This document shows positions 46,901 to 58,465 of a stretch of DNA of 64,000 bases, in pieces. Position numbers and translations under genes: made by a program. The first letter of the stretch is position 1, and each line of letters starts with the position of its first letter. Under the pieces are notes generated by a model. That model had not been told where the DNA came from, made no database searches, and saw nothing but the letters and a program-made list of their open reading frames with translations. Origin of the DNA: Dactylis glomerata (Eukaryota; Streptophyta; Magnoliopsida; Poales; Poaceae); assembly GCA_007115705.1 (NCBI GenBank), contig QXEO01000546.1, positions 6,412,124-6,476,123 on the forward strand. Reading direction: 5' to 3'.

Positions 46901-47251
46901 TGCACCCTGATCTTCTTCTTCATTGTCTTCCATTGTGGTATCAGCATACTCAGGGAACATAGATCGGTAGTTGTCATCATCGTTATCTTCTTCTTCATCG
47001 TCGTCTTCCATCATAACCCCTCTTTCTCCGTGCTTGGTCCAAACATTATAGCCCGACATAAAACCGGACCGAAGCAGGTGGCTCTGAATGACTCTTGAGG
47101 AAGTGTAGTCCTTCTCATTCCGACATTCAACACATGGACAAAACATATAGCCACCACCATGCTTGTTCGCATCGGCCGCATCTCGAAAAGAATGCACGCC
47201 TTCTCTGTAAGCGGCGGTGCGTCGATCACCGTACATCCATGGATGGCTCAT
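43934..47251 (-). CDS. CACTA transposase, TNP2 type, full length
   Basis: One uninterrupted minus-strand frame encodes the DDE-class transposase that cuts CACTA elements at their ends. The frame opens at 47281 (1115 codons), but I prefer the methionine ten codons in (MSHPWMYGDRRTAAYR), the usual start, giving 1105 aa. Numbered from the first Met of the frame: transposase-associated domain with CPCVECR at about 12-85; an acidic stretch at 91-130; the TNP2 core at about 290-480 with GLSTDGMNPFG and a CTHC motif; a DUF4218-like segment at about 690-830 with FPPSFFNIMTHLLVHL; a DUF4216-like segment at about 975-1030 with YYGYIEEIWELDYG; and a basic C terminus. No stop or frameshift is seen, so activity is possible. 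A TATA-like TATATATA lies at about 47551-47558 on this strand. Confidence 0.93.
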   Translation of the reverse strand: MSHPWMYGDRRTAAYREGVHSFRDAADANKHGGGYMFCPCVECRNEKDYTSSRVIQSHLLRSGFMSGYNVWTKHGERGVMMEDDDEEEDNDDDNYRSMFPEYADTTMEDNEEEDQGAEREPDEPADDLGRVISEARRGCDTEKERLQFEQMLQDHNKLLYPTCEDGQKKLGSTLELLKWKAETGVTDSSFEKLLVLMKKMLSRKNELPASTYEAKKLVCPLGLDVQKIHACPNDCILYRGEKYENMDKCPVCTALRYKIRKDDPGEIEGEPPRKRVPAKVMWYAPIIPRLKRLFRNKDHAKLLRWHMEDRMKDDKLRHPADGRQWRKIEREFPRFAGDARNLWFGLSTDGMNPFGEKSCSHSTWPVTLCIYNLPPWLCMKRKFIMMPVLIQGPKQPGNDIDVYLRPLVDELLQLWAEPGVRVWDEHKQEEFDLRALLFVTINDWPALSNISGQSNKGYNACTHCLDQTESIYLDKCRKNVYPYNRRFLPPKHPLKKKGKHFNGKAEPRGKPVIRTGAEVFDMVKDLKVIFGKGPGSQPVPNGPDKRVPMWKKKSIFWELPYWEVHEVRSAIDVMHLTKNLCVNILGFLGLYGKSKDTPEAREDQERHKGRDGMHPGQFQGRASYALTKEEKEIFFEVLFSIKVPTGFSSNIKGIVNMKDKKFQNLKSHDCHVLMTQLLPVALRGILPENVRLAIVKVCAFLNAISQKVIDRESLSGLQIDVVQCLVSFELLFPPSFFNIMTHLLVHLVEEIRILGPVFLHNMFPFERFMGVLKKYVRNRARPEGSISKGYGTEEVIEFCVDFLPDLKPIGVPESRYEGRLTGKGTLGRKAKVCMDGHSFSQAHYTVLHNSTVVAPYIVRHMNILRSENPGKADSWIKGEHEKTFGSWLQTHLMNDDTVGDQLYCLARPPSSTICTFQGYEINGNTFYTVAQDKKSTNQNSGVRFDATDENGHCLETYYGYIEEIWELDYGPTFKIPLFRCKWVKLTGGGVVVDQKYGMTTVDLNNLAYMDEPFVLANDVAQVFYVKDMSTKTRKRNQQKKTSSDEPKRHIVLSGKRNIVGVDDKTDMSIDYNKFHEISPFKVKTDPSILLNDEDSPWLRPRRKQK

Positions 47252-47564
47252 CTGCGTTATGCAACAGTATATCAAACACAATCACGATCCTAAAAATTAG
47301 TACCGCACGGTCTAAACAAGGAAATATAGTTGCTAACCTTTTAGAATAAGTGGAAATAAAGAGGAAGAGGCTTAAGCGTGGCTCGGGCACCTCATATCGT
47401 AGTTGTGTTCGGTGAACTGAAGCGGCATCGCTCTAACAAACATTTCAACAAACACCTCTAGTGCATCCAAGCAAAAAGGAGAGCTAGCACACACTCACAC
47501 CTTTCATCCAAAAAAATGCAAGAGGGGAGAGAGGGGCTGCAGGGGCTGCCATATATATAGGCAG
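47252..47564 (-). promoter_or_regulatory. Leader and TATA region of TNP2
   Basis: On the minus strand a TATATATATGG near 47560-47550 is followed by a pyrimidine-rich CCCCTCTCTCCCCTCTTGCA, then roughly 250 bp of leader before the TNP2 start. It lies directly inside the subterminal repeats. Confidence 0.45.
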
Positions 47565-47785
47565 AGGACTTTAGTCCCGGTTTGAGACACAAACCGGGAC
47601 TAAAGGGTGCGCACATGTGGGCCGCCCAGCGCATGGCCCTTTAGTCCCGGTTTGTGTCTCAAACCGGGACTAAAGCGTCGTTACGGGCCGGGACTAAAGC
47701 CTCCCGGGCGGCTGGCGAATTTCGGGCGACGTGGCCGGGCCTTTAGTCCCGGCCCAGATGGAGGCCGGGACTAAAGGGTCCTGGC
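47565..47785. repeat. Right subterminal TTTAGTCCCGG repeats
   Basis: TTTAGTCCCGGTTTGAGACA with its inverse, TTTAGTCCCGGTTTGTGTCT with its inverse, and TTTAGTCCCGGCCCAGATGG with its inverse form three consecutive hairpins; further single copies lie between. They mirror the left subterminal array. Confidence 0.88.
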
Positions 47786-47825
47786 CAAAGGCCCGTTTTC
47801 TACTAGTGGTTGATACAAAGCAAGG

Positions 47826-49135
47826 ATAAAAATTATGTTCAACTCTTGTTTTGGTCTCATGATGATTTTTTATCTCATGTCGATACAATTCAAGAAGGGA
47901 AACAAGCTCACCTTGTTTTGGTCTCATAGTGATCTTTGATCCTATGTTGATACAAATCAAGGATATGTGATAAAAAAGATCATATTATTTCGAATTTCTT
48001 GTATATGCTCAAAGAAATTCAATCTCAGTTGCATATTATAGTTCCCTAGACGCATGAACTGTCATTGCATATTCTGGTGCTAGGATCAAAATAAATATTG
48101 TTGCATGCCAATCTACTAGCTAGTTAAACAAAGCCTGGATAGTTGAGTAGTATTGAGTCTAAGCAGAACCAAACCGCATGCGCGTAATCAAATATGTTTA
48201 GCTAGCATCATGGAAGGCTAGCTGAATCCTGCTTGTTTTGGTCACATGACAATCATAGTCCATGTTGATACAAATCAAGTCTAGGAATAGGATAAACAAG
48301 AGGCTACTAAATTTGATATTTCTGCTAGATGCTTGACAATCCTAATTATAAGATAATTTCTCTTTGGTTTGGTCACATGATGACTTCTAGTCCTGTGTTG
48401 ATACAATTCAAGGTGCGGCCGTTGTAGGCACATGCTAATTAAGCTAAATTTGCTAAGTCAAAAAGAAATTGCCATACTTCACTCGGTTATGCTACCCGTG
48501 GGCATATTGCTACGCGGTGTTAGTAATAATACATGTGAGGTAAAAAATAAATAAAATCTGTCCATCGCTAATCTATTTTAATCACCTAGTCATATGTAAT
48601 CTAGGGATAATAGAAAACCAACGCATTGACATAAACAAACTCCAAATATAAGTTGGCTTCAATATTGAAGTTATATGCATGCATCACATATGTTAAACAT
48701 GCTAATTGACATATACTTCGAGTTTGGTCACACTACACGCTATGCTATGTTAGTGATGATACAAACAAGAAGAAATTATGATGTTCCGCTTGGTTAGGCT
48801 GCACATGGGCAAAAGATTGCTGCATGATGTTAGCACTAATACAAGTGAGCAAACCTCACTAAATACATGGCACTAGTCTTGCATAAATAGCTAGTGTATT
48901 TTCATGGGTGCTGAAATCATGTATCGCACCATCAAGTTGTATGCATGTGTTCATCATAAATCTAACATGCTTACAAATAAATATATACTTCGAGTTTGGT
49001 TATGCTACTGGCGTATTCTGTGCTATGATAGTGATAATACAAGCAAGAAGAAATCAACAAACGTCACTTGGTTATGCTACACACGGGCACAAATTTTGCT
49101 ATGTGATGATAGTATTAATACAAGTGCGATGAAAC
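47826..49135 (+). repeat. Degenerate TTGGTC...TTGATACAA repeat family
   Basis: About nine dispersed units of 50-70 bp share TTGGTY(A/T)-CAT at the start and GTTGATACAA-TCAAG (or GTTAGTAATAATACAAGTGAG) at the end. They begin near 47845, 47911, 48232, 48364, 48478, 48718, 48789, 48993 and 49067. The early units carry CTTGTTTTGGTCTCAT and ATGTTGATACAAATCAAGGA; later units carry TTGGTTATGCTAC. A tenth unit, 40436-40474 plus 47809-47824, is interrupted by the CACTA insertion. They lie in what may be the first intron of the gene starting near 40085. Confidence 0.75.
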
Positions 49136-49809
49136 TATAGAATATATTCATGTCACTAATCTCATATAGTCTACATAAATGATAAAATAATGACTATAAA
49201 GATCTAGAAAATATTGAAATATAACCAAATCTGAAAATATTGAAATATAACCAAATCCCATACATAGGTTGCAGATATAGGTGTCATATACCACACCAGC
49301 AACTTTAGGTAAATACAAAATGTTTGCCTTTCACTTAGCTGAGTGGATTAATGAATTAGCTAAGTATAATAAAGCGTCTTGCTCATATAGCACAAAGTGG
49401 TTCTTAAATTCTGAACCTTTCTGCCATGTAACAATCTCCAAATTACTTGCATTAATCAAAGTACAATGCAAGTACAAAACCCTTGCGTTGTTTTGCTCCC
49501 ATGTCCCTGTAGCATGTAAACAATGCAAAATGAGTCAGTACTACGTATATTAGTACTAATGAAATATAAAAAGCTAGCAGCGTGGAGCTATCGTTTCATG
49601 CAGGTAGAAATATGCCATACGTGTGCTATGGCCGAAATTGCATGCGTTACTTGGGATACTTCTCTAGTCAGCTAACTAAAATGAAATGACCTTACAAACA
49701 ATAAACTTCCAAGCTGATTTAAATTAATATCCATGCATGCACATTCCCTGTACTTCTCATATTAGTACAAGCCTCAAATATGACATATGAAATTATATGA
49801 TTATTCAAA
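49136..49809. other. AT-rich stretch, nothing recognised
   Basis: Short frames at 49281-49553 overlap on both strands. A short duplication AAAATATTGAAATATAACCA lies at 49207-49255. The left end of the gypsy LTR to the right was not located and could fall in this stretch. Confidence 0.35.
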
Positions 49810-50140
49810 GATGTTTTGGAACACTTTCCAAGCACGGCGGCGACGACGACAGCGAGGAGGATCTTCCATTTTTATTTTATCTTTTGTAATAGTCATATGT
49901 TGTAATGCCATGTAATAGATATTGTTGGAATTCTTAATCAGGGGTTTTCTCTACGGAGATGTAATTAACAGTTCTTTTATGCATATGTAAGAGTTCTGGA
50001 AATAAAGTACCTGCAATGTTTGATCATTTTATTTACTTTATGCATTTACGCATTAAATTATACTATCTGTCTCTATGACGCGGACGCGTATTTCTCTCGC
50101 CCCATTTTCCCATCATCAGATTCTGGCACGCCCAGTGGGA
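49810..50140 (+). mobile_element. 3' part of a gypsy 5' LTR plus primer-binding-like site
   Basis: An AATAAA at 49999-50004, and a CATCATCA end near 50110-50117 followed by TTCTGGCACGCCCAGTGGGA (50119-50138), fit the right edge of an LTR followed by a primer-binding site. It lies just upstream of a gag reading frame. The left LTR boundary and the matching 3' LTR are not visible, so extents are approximate. Confidence 0.4.
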
Positions 50141-50266
50141 CATATTTCTCCCCTCATCTTTGAAATTCCAACATGGCATACAACATATGAATCATCATAA
50201 TATATCTTCCAAATATATCAAACTTGGGAGAACTAATATAGTTCCTCCATTTATCTCTTTGAAGGT

Positions 50267-52683
50267 ATGGACCGTCAAGTGCTGCAGTTCGTGACTGTTC
50301 GCTTTGGTGACTATTGGGTTGATCTGCAACTTGGTCCCATTGTGGCCTCATTAAGTGAAAGTTGGAAGACCACTGCTGCATCTCAGGCTGTACCTGATCA
50401 AGAAGAAGTTACTTCTCCACCAATGGAGGGGTTCATGCCTGTTTTGTCAATGTCTGCAAAGAGGAGAATGAGGGCTGCTAGAAAGGATGCCGCTCAAAAC
50501 TCTGCAAAAGTGGTTGCTGCTGCCATTCCCACTCCAGCGTCAGGTATGAAAGGAAAGACTGTTGGGGTGGGAAAATCATCCCACCAGCAGTCCAAGGATA
50601 ATGGAAAGACAGTGATGTTTGAGAAATCTGAGTTCCCGCCACTTGTCTACAAAGGAAAAGAAAAGATGGTGGATGAGCTCGATTGCAAGCTACCTGGAGA
50701 AAGAGGTGACATGATGGCCATATTGCCGCCAGCGTCATCTTCAACAGGAAGGCCCGCCAATGCTCAGAATATACTCCGAGCTGATGCTCCAGAGTTCGTT
50801 CCTTCACTAGCCCATAAACCTAGTGGGGAACACTCAAAAGCGATGCACAAACGCTCGCTTGAATGGAAAGGCGTGTGCCTCACTGCTCATGACTGCAAAA
50901 CTGGCCACACAGATCCAACATCAGCAATATCACATCCCTTGTCAGAAGAGGCACCCATGGTTCGAGAATCCTTTGAAGGTTCATTTGATCCGGTGCAACA
51001 CCAGCGGCGACAAAATAATGCTCGCCATTCTTGGGTTAATCTTCCGGTTGCAATTGATCAAGGTGCAGCGGGCAAACACCGTGTGCATGTGAGCAAGTTT
51101 GTCAATGGAAGAGGGAACAACACTCGTCCAAATGAGCGGGTGCCAAATTATGATGAGTCATATGTTATAAGAAGCATGTGTCAAACATTAAGGTCATACC
51201 TGCCCGGTGCATCCATGTCTCAAAATGATGTGGGTGGTGCCATCATGCGGCAAGCGGAGGCCCTCGCTAGATGTCCTGAGTATGAAGAGTTCATTCAGCA
51301 ACACCCCGACCGCCAAGAGTATGTGAATCAAGCCGCTCGTGTCCGATCAAGGCGGGCAACACTAAAAGAAAGAGAAAGAGCAGTACGAGCAAGATCTCGA
51401 TCTAGCAGAATACAAGGGGCAAATTCCTCTTCATCAAGTCAAAGCGCCAGGAGCAAAGTGAACAAGTGGTTATCAAACCCGTCAAATGAGGTTGCCATGA
51501 GTTTGGCCCCATGGCCTGATCAAATGACAAACACAGATGACTCCTTTGAGGTGTTTCAAGCAATGCCGGTTGGTGTTAGAGCTGCAACAGACACCAGCGA
51601 GACGTCCTCCACGTCAACACACTTCAAGTGGAAGAAAGCACAGAAGACTGTCATAGAAGGTCCTCGGCGTAGGACACGAAGTCAAAAGAGTTTAGATAAT
51701 GAAGAACTTGGGTCAAGCTATGGTGGGTCTTATAACCCCCTATCAGATAGTACCCCTTGCCCTTCCAAAACTGAGCCGGAACCTCACGTGGATCAGCCCC
51801 ATAACCATGATGTGGGTCACGTCGAGCAGGTCCTAGTCACAAACGAAAGTCGTTCAGTTGAGGAGCAACTAGCCGACCTTACAAGAGCACTGCAGCAAAG
51901 AGATGACGAGCTAGCAGCCCTCCGAAATGAGATTAGTAATAATAAAAACAAGAGTAGTGAAGGACATGCAGGCGCCAGTGCTAGTAGTTAACAAGGAGGG
52001 GCTGCAATCAGCCTTGAGGCAGTCCAAAGAATGATCGCTGAAGGTGTGAAGACGCAACTGATGCAAAATCATCACTCCATGCGGCCAGGCTATGTTAAGC
52101 CATATCCGCCGGATGTTGATCTCGTGCCTTTCCCGAGAAACTATCGGCAGCCGCAGTTTAGCAAGTTCAATGGAAGCGGATCTCCGCATGAGCACATAGC
52201 CCACTTCCTTTCGGCATGTCAAGATACAGCTCACAATGGGGCACTTCTGTTGAGACAGTTCGTGCAAACATTGTCCGGACCTGCCTTCACTTGGTACAGC
52301 AAATTAGCACCAAGTTCCATCAAGACATGGGAACAGATGCAAAATTCTTTCCTTGAACGGTTCTATAGTACCCAAAGGACTGTAGGCATTACAGAATTAA
52401 CCCAAACCGAGCAAGGCATGAATGAGAAAGCACAAATTTTATAAATAGATGGAGGAATCTAAGTCTGCATTGCCCACAACCAATTACTGAGCCGGAGGCG
52501 GTGCGCATGTGCACAAATAACCTGCGCTCTGATGTGGCTGTACAGTTACAAGGAGTACGACCCATAACATTTGAAGAGCTAGCCTCCAAAGCTACAGACA
52601 TAGAAAACTATATGCAGCTCATGGCTCGTCGAACAAAACCGACGTTCAATAAGCCAGCAGAGAAAAGTGTCCAGCGGGAGAGG
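50267..52683 (+). pseudogene. Gypsy retrotransposon gag, N-terminal portion, broken
   Basis: The frame opens at 50267 and runs 574 codons before a single in-frame stop at 51989-51991. It continues in the same frame to about 52430, where one missing base shifts the frame; it then reads on as NRWRNLSLHCPQPITEPEAV. The retrotransposon gag domain (Retrotrans_gag type) lies at about 52140-52600 with FSKFNGSGSPHEHIAHFLSA, FTWYSKL and FLERFYSTQR. At 52683 a whole LTR element is inserted; the coding sequence resumes at 60147. Two lesions plus two insertions rule out a functional product. Confidence 0.85.
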
Positions 52684-54332
52684 TGATGGCTGGCTTGTAG
52701 TTGATGATGATTATAGCCAGGCAGTTGGGAACCCCAAGAGGAAGGCGTGATGAGCACAGCAACAAGTTTTTCCCTCAGTTAGAAACCAAGGTTTATCGAT
52801 CAGGAGAGGAGACACAAATGACTGAAGGTGATGCTTGCAAGCTTCGCGACAGCTCCGGACAATTTATAGGGCGCCTCGTCCAAGCTTTGCTTTGCGAGCA
52901 GCAACGTGGAACCTGCACACAACACAACCAAGTACTTTGTTCCCAACTTGCGATGAGGTTGTCAATCTCACCGGTTTTCTTGAAACAAAGGGTATGAGCG
53001 TATCGAGTGGAAAACAGTAGAAGTATGCGAGTAAAGTAAATAGTGCGAGTAAAGTAAACAGGTGATAGCAATATGAGGGAAATAGGATCGGGGTCCACAG
53101 TTCACTAGTGGTGTCTCTCCATAGGATAAATAACACATGCTGGGTAAACAAATTACAGTTGGGTAATTGATAGAATAAAGATAACGTGATATGTCAAGAA
53201 GATCACTATGCGATTTACTCTGGGCATTACAACAAAATACATAGACGGCCATCCAACTGCATCTATGACTAATAATCCACTCACGGGGATATCATCCGAA
53301 CACCCCATGAGTATTAAGTTGCGAACAACAGATAATTGCATTAAGCAAAGTGTGTAATGCAAACAAAGCATATGCCCTCGAGCATATGAATGTTGTTTTC
53401 TCCCTAGTGGCAACAGCACATCTACAACCTTAGAGGTTTCTGTCACTCCCCCAGATTAAATAGAGGCATGAACCCAACTATCGAGCATAAATACCCCCTC
53501 TTGGAGTTACTAGCAACTACTCGGCCAAGATAGCTACTAACAACGGAGAGCATGCAAGATCATAAATAACATAGAGATAATATAAGATATATTTCAGTAT
53601 AGCAACTCAATCATAACACCAATATTCATCGGATCCCAACAAACCAAACATGTAGAATTACATAACGGTGATCTCAATCATGTAGGACAGCTCATGAGAT
53701 CTAAACATGAAGCACATGGTGGAGAAGACAACCATCTAGCTACTGCTATGGACCCATAGTCCAAGGTAGACTACTCACTCATTGCTCCGGAGGCAAGCAT
53801 GGCGATGAAGAAGACCTCCGGTGGCGATTCCCCTCTCCGGCAGGGTGCCGGGAAGAGCTTCTGGACCCTCCCGATCTTGGGTCGACAACGGCGGCGGATC
53901 GCGATGTGTTTCTGGAAAATTGATCGGGTACTTAGGTTTTTCCCGTCGGGGGGTCTTTATAGACAAAGGGGCATCGTCCGGAGTGGACCGAGGAGACCTC
54001 ACACATAGGGGGCGCGGCCAGGGGCTGGGCCGCGCCGCCCTGGTGTGTGGAGCCCTCGTGGCCCCACTCCGTCTCCTCTTCGGTTCTCTAGAAGCTCCGG
54101 TGGATTTCTGGATGTTTGGCCTTTGTTTCATCCAATTCCGAGAATATTTCCTGTGTAGCTTTTCTGAAACACAAAAACAGCAGAAAACAGGGAACTGGCA
54201 CTGTGGCGACTTGTTAATAGGTTAGTTCCGAAAAATGCATAAAAGTGCCACGAAGTGTAACGAAATATTAGACAAATGGTGTAAAAACAAGCATGGAGCA
54301 TCAAAAATTATGGATACGTTGGAGACGTATCA
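52684..54332 (-). repeat. 3' LTR of the non-autonomous element
   Basis: On the minus strand it starts TGATACGTCTCCAACGTATC (54332 downwards) and ends CAGCCATCA at 52684. The open frames inside it (for example 53775-54225) are repeated in the partner LTR and are not genes. Confidence 0.93.
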
Positions 54333-54348
54333 AGCATCCCCAAGCTTA
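54333..54348 (-). other. Polypurine tract
   Basis: The minus strand reads AAGCTTGGGGATGCT immediately before the 3' LTR, the expected position of the plus-strand primer. Similar GCATCCCCAAGCTT sequences also occur inside the element at about 56878 and 56936. Confidence 0.75.
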
Positions 54349-57300
54349 ACTCCTGCTCGTCCTCGAGTAGGTAAGTGATAACAAAAGAAATAATTTTTGA
54401 GGTGACATGCACCTACACAATCTTGATCATATATGTAAGCATTGTGAGCTGGGATCAAAAGAACTTAAAACATGGGCATGAAAGATATAGTCTTGACAAT
54501 ATAAACTTAGCAACCATGTTATAAACATGTAAATGAACACAAACAAAAGATCATAAAAATGAAACAATGAAAGTCAAATGTGTGTTCAAATCATAAGGAA
54601 AAACATACAAATGGTTTTCAGCTTGTCCTTCATAGAGAGCAAAACATAAATGCATAGGACACCTTCAAGTTTAAGAGGGCGACTAGATACAAATAATTTG
54701 AGAACAAGTGAAACCAACAATATGAATCAATCAATGAAAACTTTGGGACAATGCACATTATACTAAGAATGACAACTATGCTCTCTTAATGGTGCATAAA
54801 GATAGAAGGTGGTGACTCAACATAAAAGTAAAAGAAAGGCCCTTCGCGGAGGGAAGCAGTGATTGCAAGTTTTATAACCTTAAAAAATTATGGTACTTAC
54901 CGGCTTTGAGCTCTCATTGCCCCCATCATAAGCATCTTGAATGGTTAAAGTTAATGCGAGAACAATTATGATGCATATGCTTGACAAATCATAAGTTGAA
55001 AACCTCGTGTCCCGTGAATACGAGTACCCAAACCTCATGCTACTCTACTTAGAGTCCCAAGCAAGGCTCTTGTCATTGTAAGTATACATGTATCATCGAG
55101 AACCGCCAACGGGGTACCTCCGTGCCCGATGACATGGAACAAGCCCACATCAAAATGACAGGACAAGCAGACAATGAACACCTCGACACATCTTTTATTT
55201 ATCATTTGTTTAGCTTTTTATTTTGAGATGCGTTGTCGAATGTCCACTATGGGTATGCTGCAAATTTCCACCATGAATTATGCATGGCTTAGATTGGCAG
55301 CCCAGGCGTTTCCCTAACACATATACAAACTCCATGATCCCCGTAAGATTCCCAATTCATTTCACACCGCGGGTGACGAGGGGTTAACTCGACAAATGTC
55401 CTAGATGAAGGACTTAGGATCGGGGAGATAGGGCGTCGGATGAACTCGAAGGTAAAGTTAGTCGAAATAGGTGTGTATCGAAAGTAAACTTGGGTGTTCA
55501 ACCTGGCTTGTTTTCCAATCTGGCCTACACCGTCCCCTCCTAGCCCCTATATAGGTGGCCAGGTCTCGAGGATCGGGTAGGGTACGATACAGATTACAAT
55601 ATCGACATACGGTAAGAACTCGTATTCGACTATCATTACAATTGGGCCTAGCTTAACGGGCCTCAGGGGTACTCAACTAACGGGCTCTATTAACTATACC
55701 CTTGTCAGCGGGCATCCATAAACAAAAGATCACGATATCAACTCAAATAAGAAGTGCAATGTTGAAAGCTTGCCCATGATAGCATGGTTGGGCTAGTATC
55801 CAACTTACAACTTGCAAGTATAACAACTCAACATAATAGACCACAATGTCAAATTTTAAGAACAAGAAAAAGTAAAGTGTGCCTTCCGGTTCATGAGAGC
55901 TTTACTGACCAATTTTTGCATAACACTGGTAAGAGTTTAATTTGAAGAGTAAATAAAAGCAAGTCAAATTTACTTGGAATAGCAAATTGCTAATAGGTAT
56001 GTATGGTGGACACTTTGGCAAACTTGGTTTTTAGGAGTTGGATGCACGAGTAGAGCTCATACTCAGTACAAGGCGAGGGCTAGCAAAAGACTGGGAGCGA
56101 CCAACTAAGAGAGCAATAATGGCCATAATCATGCAAAGCGACAAAGCGACATTAAAAGAAGCATAAGATGGCATCAAAAGTCAAAAACTAAATGATCATA
56201 GAGGCTATTGGCGACTTTGTATGAGTCTAACATGTGTGAGCATGCGCCAAGTCAACCCAAATAAAGCATCAAGGAGAAAACCAAAATAATGCTTCCAAAC
56301 GATAAAAACAACGCATGATTTTTTCAAAGGCTCATTAAGCAATCTCAGTTATTTGAGACAAGTCATGCTACAGAAAAACCACTAAGCATACTATCAAAAC
56401 GACATCAAGCATGACATGAAAAAGCCTAAGCCGCAGTCTACACAAGCTCCTTCTTGTACCACTTTTTTGCATAAAGCTTTTTCTCTTTTCCAACACCATT
56501 CAAACTTTTTTAATCCAACTCTTTTGAGGAAAACCAACATGGTCCAGAGGCAAAAATACACCTTGATAAGTAAATATAATAATATCTGAATGAAAATCAA
56601 GGCAAAAACGAAAACCAAAAGCAGTAGCAGAAAAAGAAAAACACTCGGTTTTTGATAAGAATGAAAACTAGAGCGTTTTTGGCAAATGAAAAGCAAGGCA
56701 ACTTCTCCAAAAGAAATTTGTTGGGGTCCAACCATTTATTGCAGCAAACAAAAAAAACTAATAATTAAAACTAAAATAACTGACGCTCCAAGAAAAATGC
56801 ATAGTGCATGAAGAAATAAAAATATAGTGTCTTGAAAGGTGACCTGATTTTTGCCGATGAAGAAGGGGTGCCTCGGGGGCATCCCCAAGCTTTCACGCTT
56901 GTACTTCTTGGATATTTCTTGGGGTGATGCATGGGCATCCCCAAGCTTGAGATTTTGTCCATTCTTCAACTCATCTCATCATTCTCCAATACCTACACTT
57001 GAAAACTTCTTTCATACAAAACTAAACACAAATCTATTAGCAACATTAGTGTAGGCATAACATATAATCAAGCCTTTTTTCTTCAGGTTTCAACCCAAAA
57101 CCACCACATATAAAGTATATACTACTATAGCAACTTCCCCAAAAGTTCCGTGATCAAAAGAACTCAAAAAGAAAGCGATAAAGTGGCGAACACAAATATT
57201 GGCAGAAATCTGTCAAAACAGAACAGCTGACAAAGGTCGAATTTTTAAGGGGTTTTCTGTTGCTCAAATCAAAAAGTGTTCAACTAATGAAAGTTTGGAT

Positions 57301-57603
57301 ATAACCTGGGGCATATGCACAAGATATCGCAGGCCCAAAAGATATACAGAGAATTTTTACGAATTTTTATGGTGCAGCACCGAAAACAGTTTCAGGACAG
57401 CAACATCCCCAAATCTTTACCTCACTCAAATTAGAGGCTTCTCTTGGCACAACAATGAAATAAAAATGATAAGGAGAGGTCATTACAGTAGTAATGACTT
57501 CCAAGACTCAAATAAAAGAAAAAGTACTGAAAAGAAAACATTGGGTTATCTCCCAAGAGTGCTTTTCTTTAACGCCTTTGAGCTAGGCGCAGAAAATTGC
57601 GAA
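54349..57603 (-). other. Non-coding interior of the LTR element
   Basis: About 3.25 kb lies between the gag-like frame and the polypurine tract and has no recognisable polyprotein domain on either strand. Frames at 56394-56969 are hydrophobic or overlapping and look accidental. Segments such as AATGACAACTATGCTCTC near 54770 recur in the element at 60327 (near 61875). Confidence 0.7.
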
Positions 57604-58299
57604 TCAAGTAACATCAAGTGATGAAGCATCGCTTACCTCAGTAGGCACTTTGGAAGTTCCCGAAGATGATTCAACCTGCAAGTCACTCTTAGTTAAACTA
57701 AGAGTCTTACCAATCTTAAGAACATGTTGAGGTTTAAGCACAGAAACCTTGGGAACATACATAAATTTTTGCTCTTTTCCAACAAATACTTTCTCTTTCT
57801 CAAATTTAAGAGAAGAGAAGATTAAACTAAGAGTTTCCATAGACTCCTCTAGTTTACCAATCCTTAAGTTTTGATTATCAAGAGTAGTGCTAGCCTCTAA
57901 AATGGTGATTCTCTTACCAATATTTTCTATTGATTCATTAACTCGGCTAGCATTTTCGAGGATACTTGGCAAACTTTTCTCTAAAGAGCTGAGCTTTTCT
58001 AAAACCTCCTCCAAGGTGATCTCAGTTTTAACAACATGAATAGGTGGTATTCCCACTAAACTTTCAATTAAAGTGCATGCTTCTCCAGCGGGAGTACCCA
58101 GAAAATTACCTCCTGTAAGAGTATCAAGAACATACCTATTCCAACTAGATATGCCAACATAAAAATTTCTAAGGAGGATCGTGGTAGACTAATTTTTTGT
58201 ACACCTATGATGAGCATTGCTAATACGATACCAAGCATCTTTTAAACTTTCTCCCCCTTGTTGCTTAAAACTACGAACTTCTACTTCAGGATTACTCAT
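57604..58299 (-). pseudogene. Gag-like frame of the non-autonomous element, one stop
   Basis: It starts MSNPEVEVRSFKQQGGESLK at 58299, continues DAWYRISNAHHRCTKN and meets a TAG at 58189-58191. Beyond that the same frame is open for a further 195 codons through GIPPIHVVKTE to the stop at 57604 (232 codons overall, counting both stops). The first part resembles the conserved ESLKDAWYR segment of Athila-type gag. The second half (LEEVLEKLSSLEKSLPSILE onward) is predicted coiled coil. No zinc knuckle was seen. Confidence 0.7.
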
Positions 58300-58465
58300 T
58301 TTAGCAAAACTAAGAGCAAGAAAATAAAAGCAACTATAAAGTAAACTAATTTTTTTGGGTTTTTGATAAAAGATGCAAGTAAAAATAAATAAAGTAAAGA
58401 AAAACTTAAAACAAAGTAAAGGATGTGCGTGCGAAAAACTCCCCTTGCAGAAGTCTTCTTTTTCC

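Larger units (their letters stand above)
40475..47808 (-). mobile_element. CACTA (En/Spm-type) transposon, 7.33 kb
   Basis: The left terminus is CACTAGTGGGGACGGGGCC and the right, read on the minus strand, is CACTAGTAGAAAACGGGCC. GTT flanks both sides (40472-40474 and 47809-47811), the 3-bp target duplication of the superfamily. Subterminal regions hold many TTTAGTCCCGG / CCGGGACTAAA motifs in both orientations. The minus strand encodes a full-length TNP2 transposase and, nearer the left end, a reduced Ulp1-like gene. The host sequence on each side rejoins into one unit of a local repeat family, confirming the boundaries. Confidence 0.95.

Noticed and set aside
52793..54225. Paired open frames repeated at 58603-59999
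   Set aside because: They are identical positions within the two LTRs of one element and show no domain; LTR sequence, not genes.
56394..56969. Hydrophobic minus-strand frames that could be membrane proteins
   Set aside because: Hydrophobicity arises from T-rich sequence inside the LTR element interior; no family or start context.
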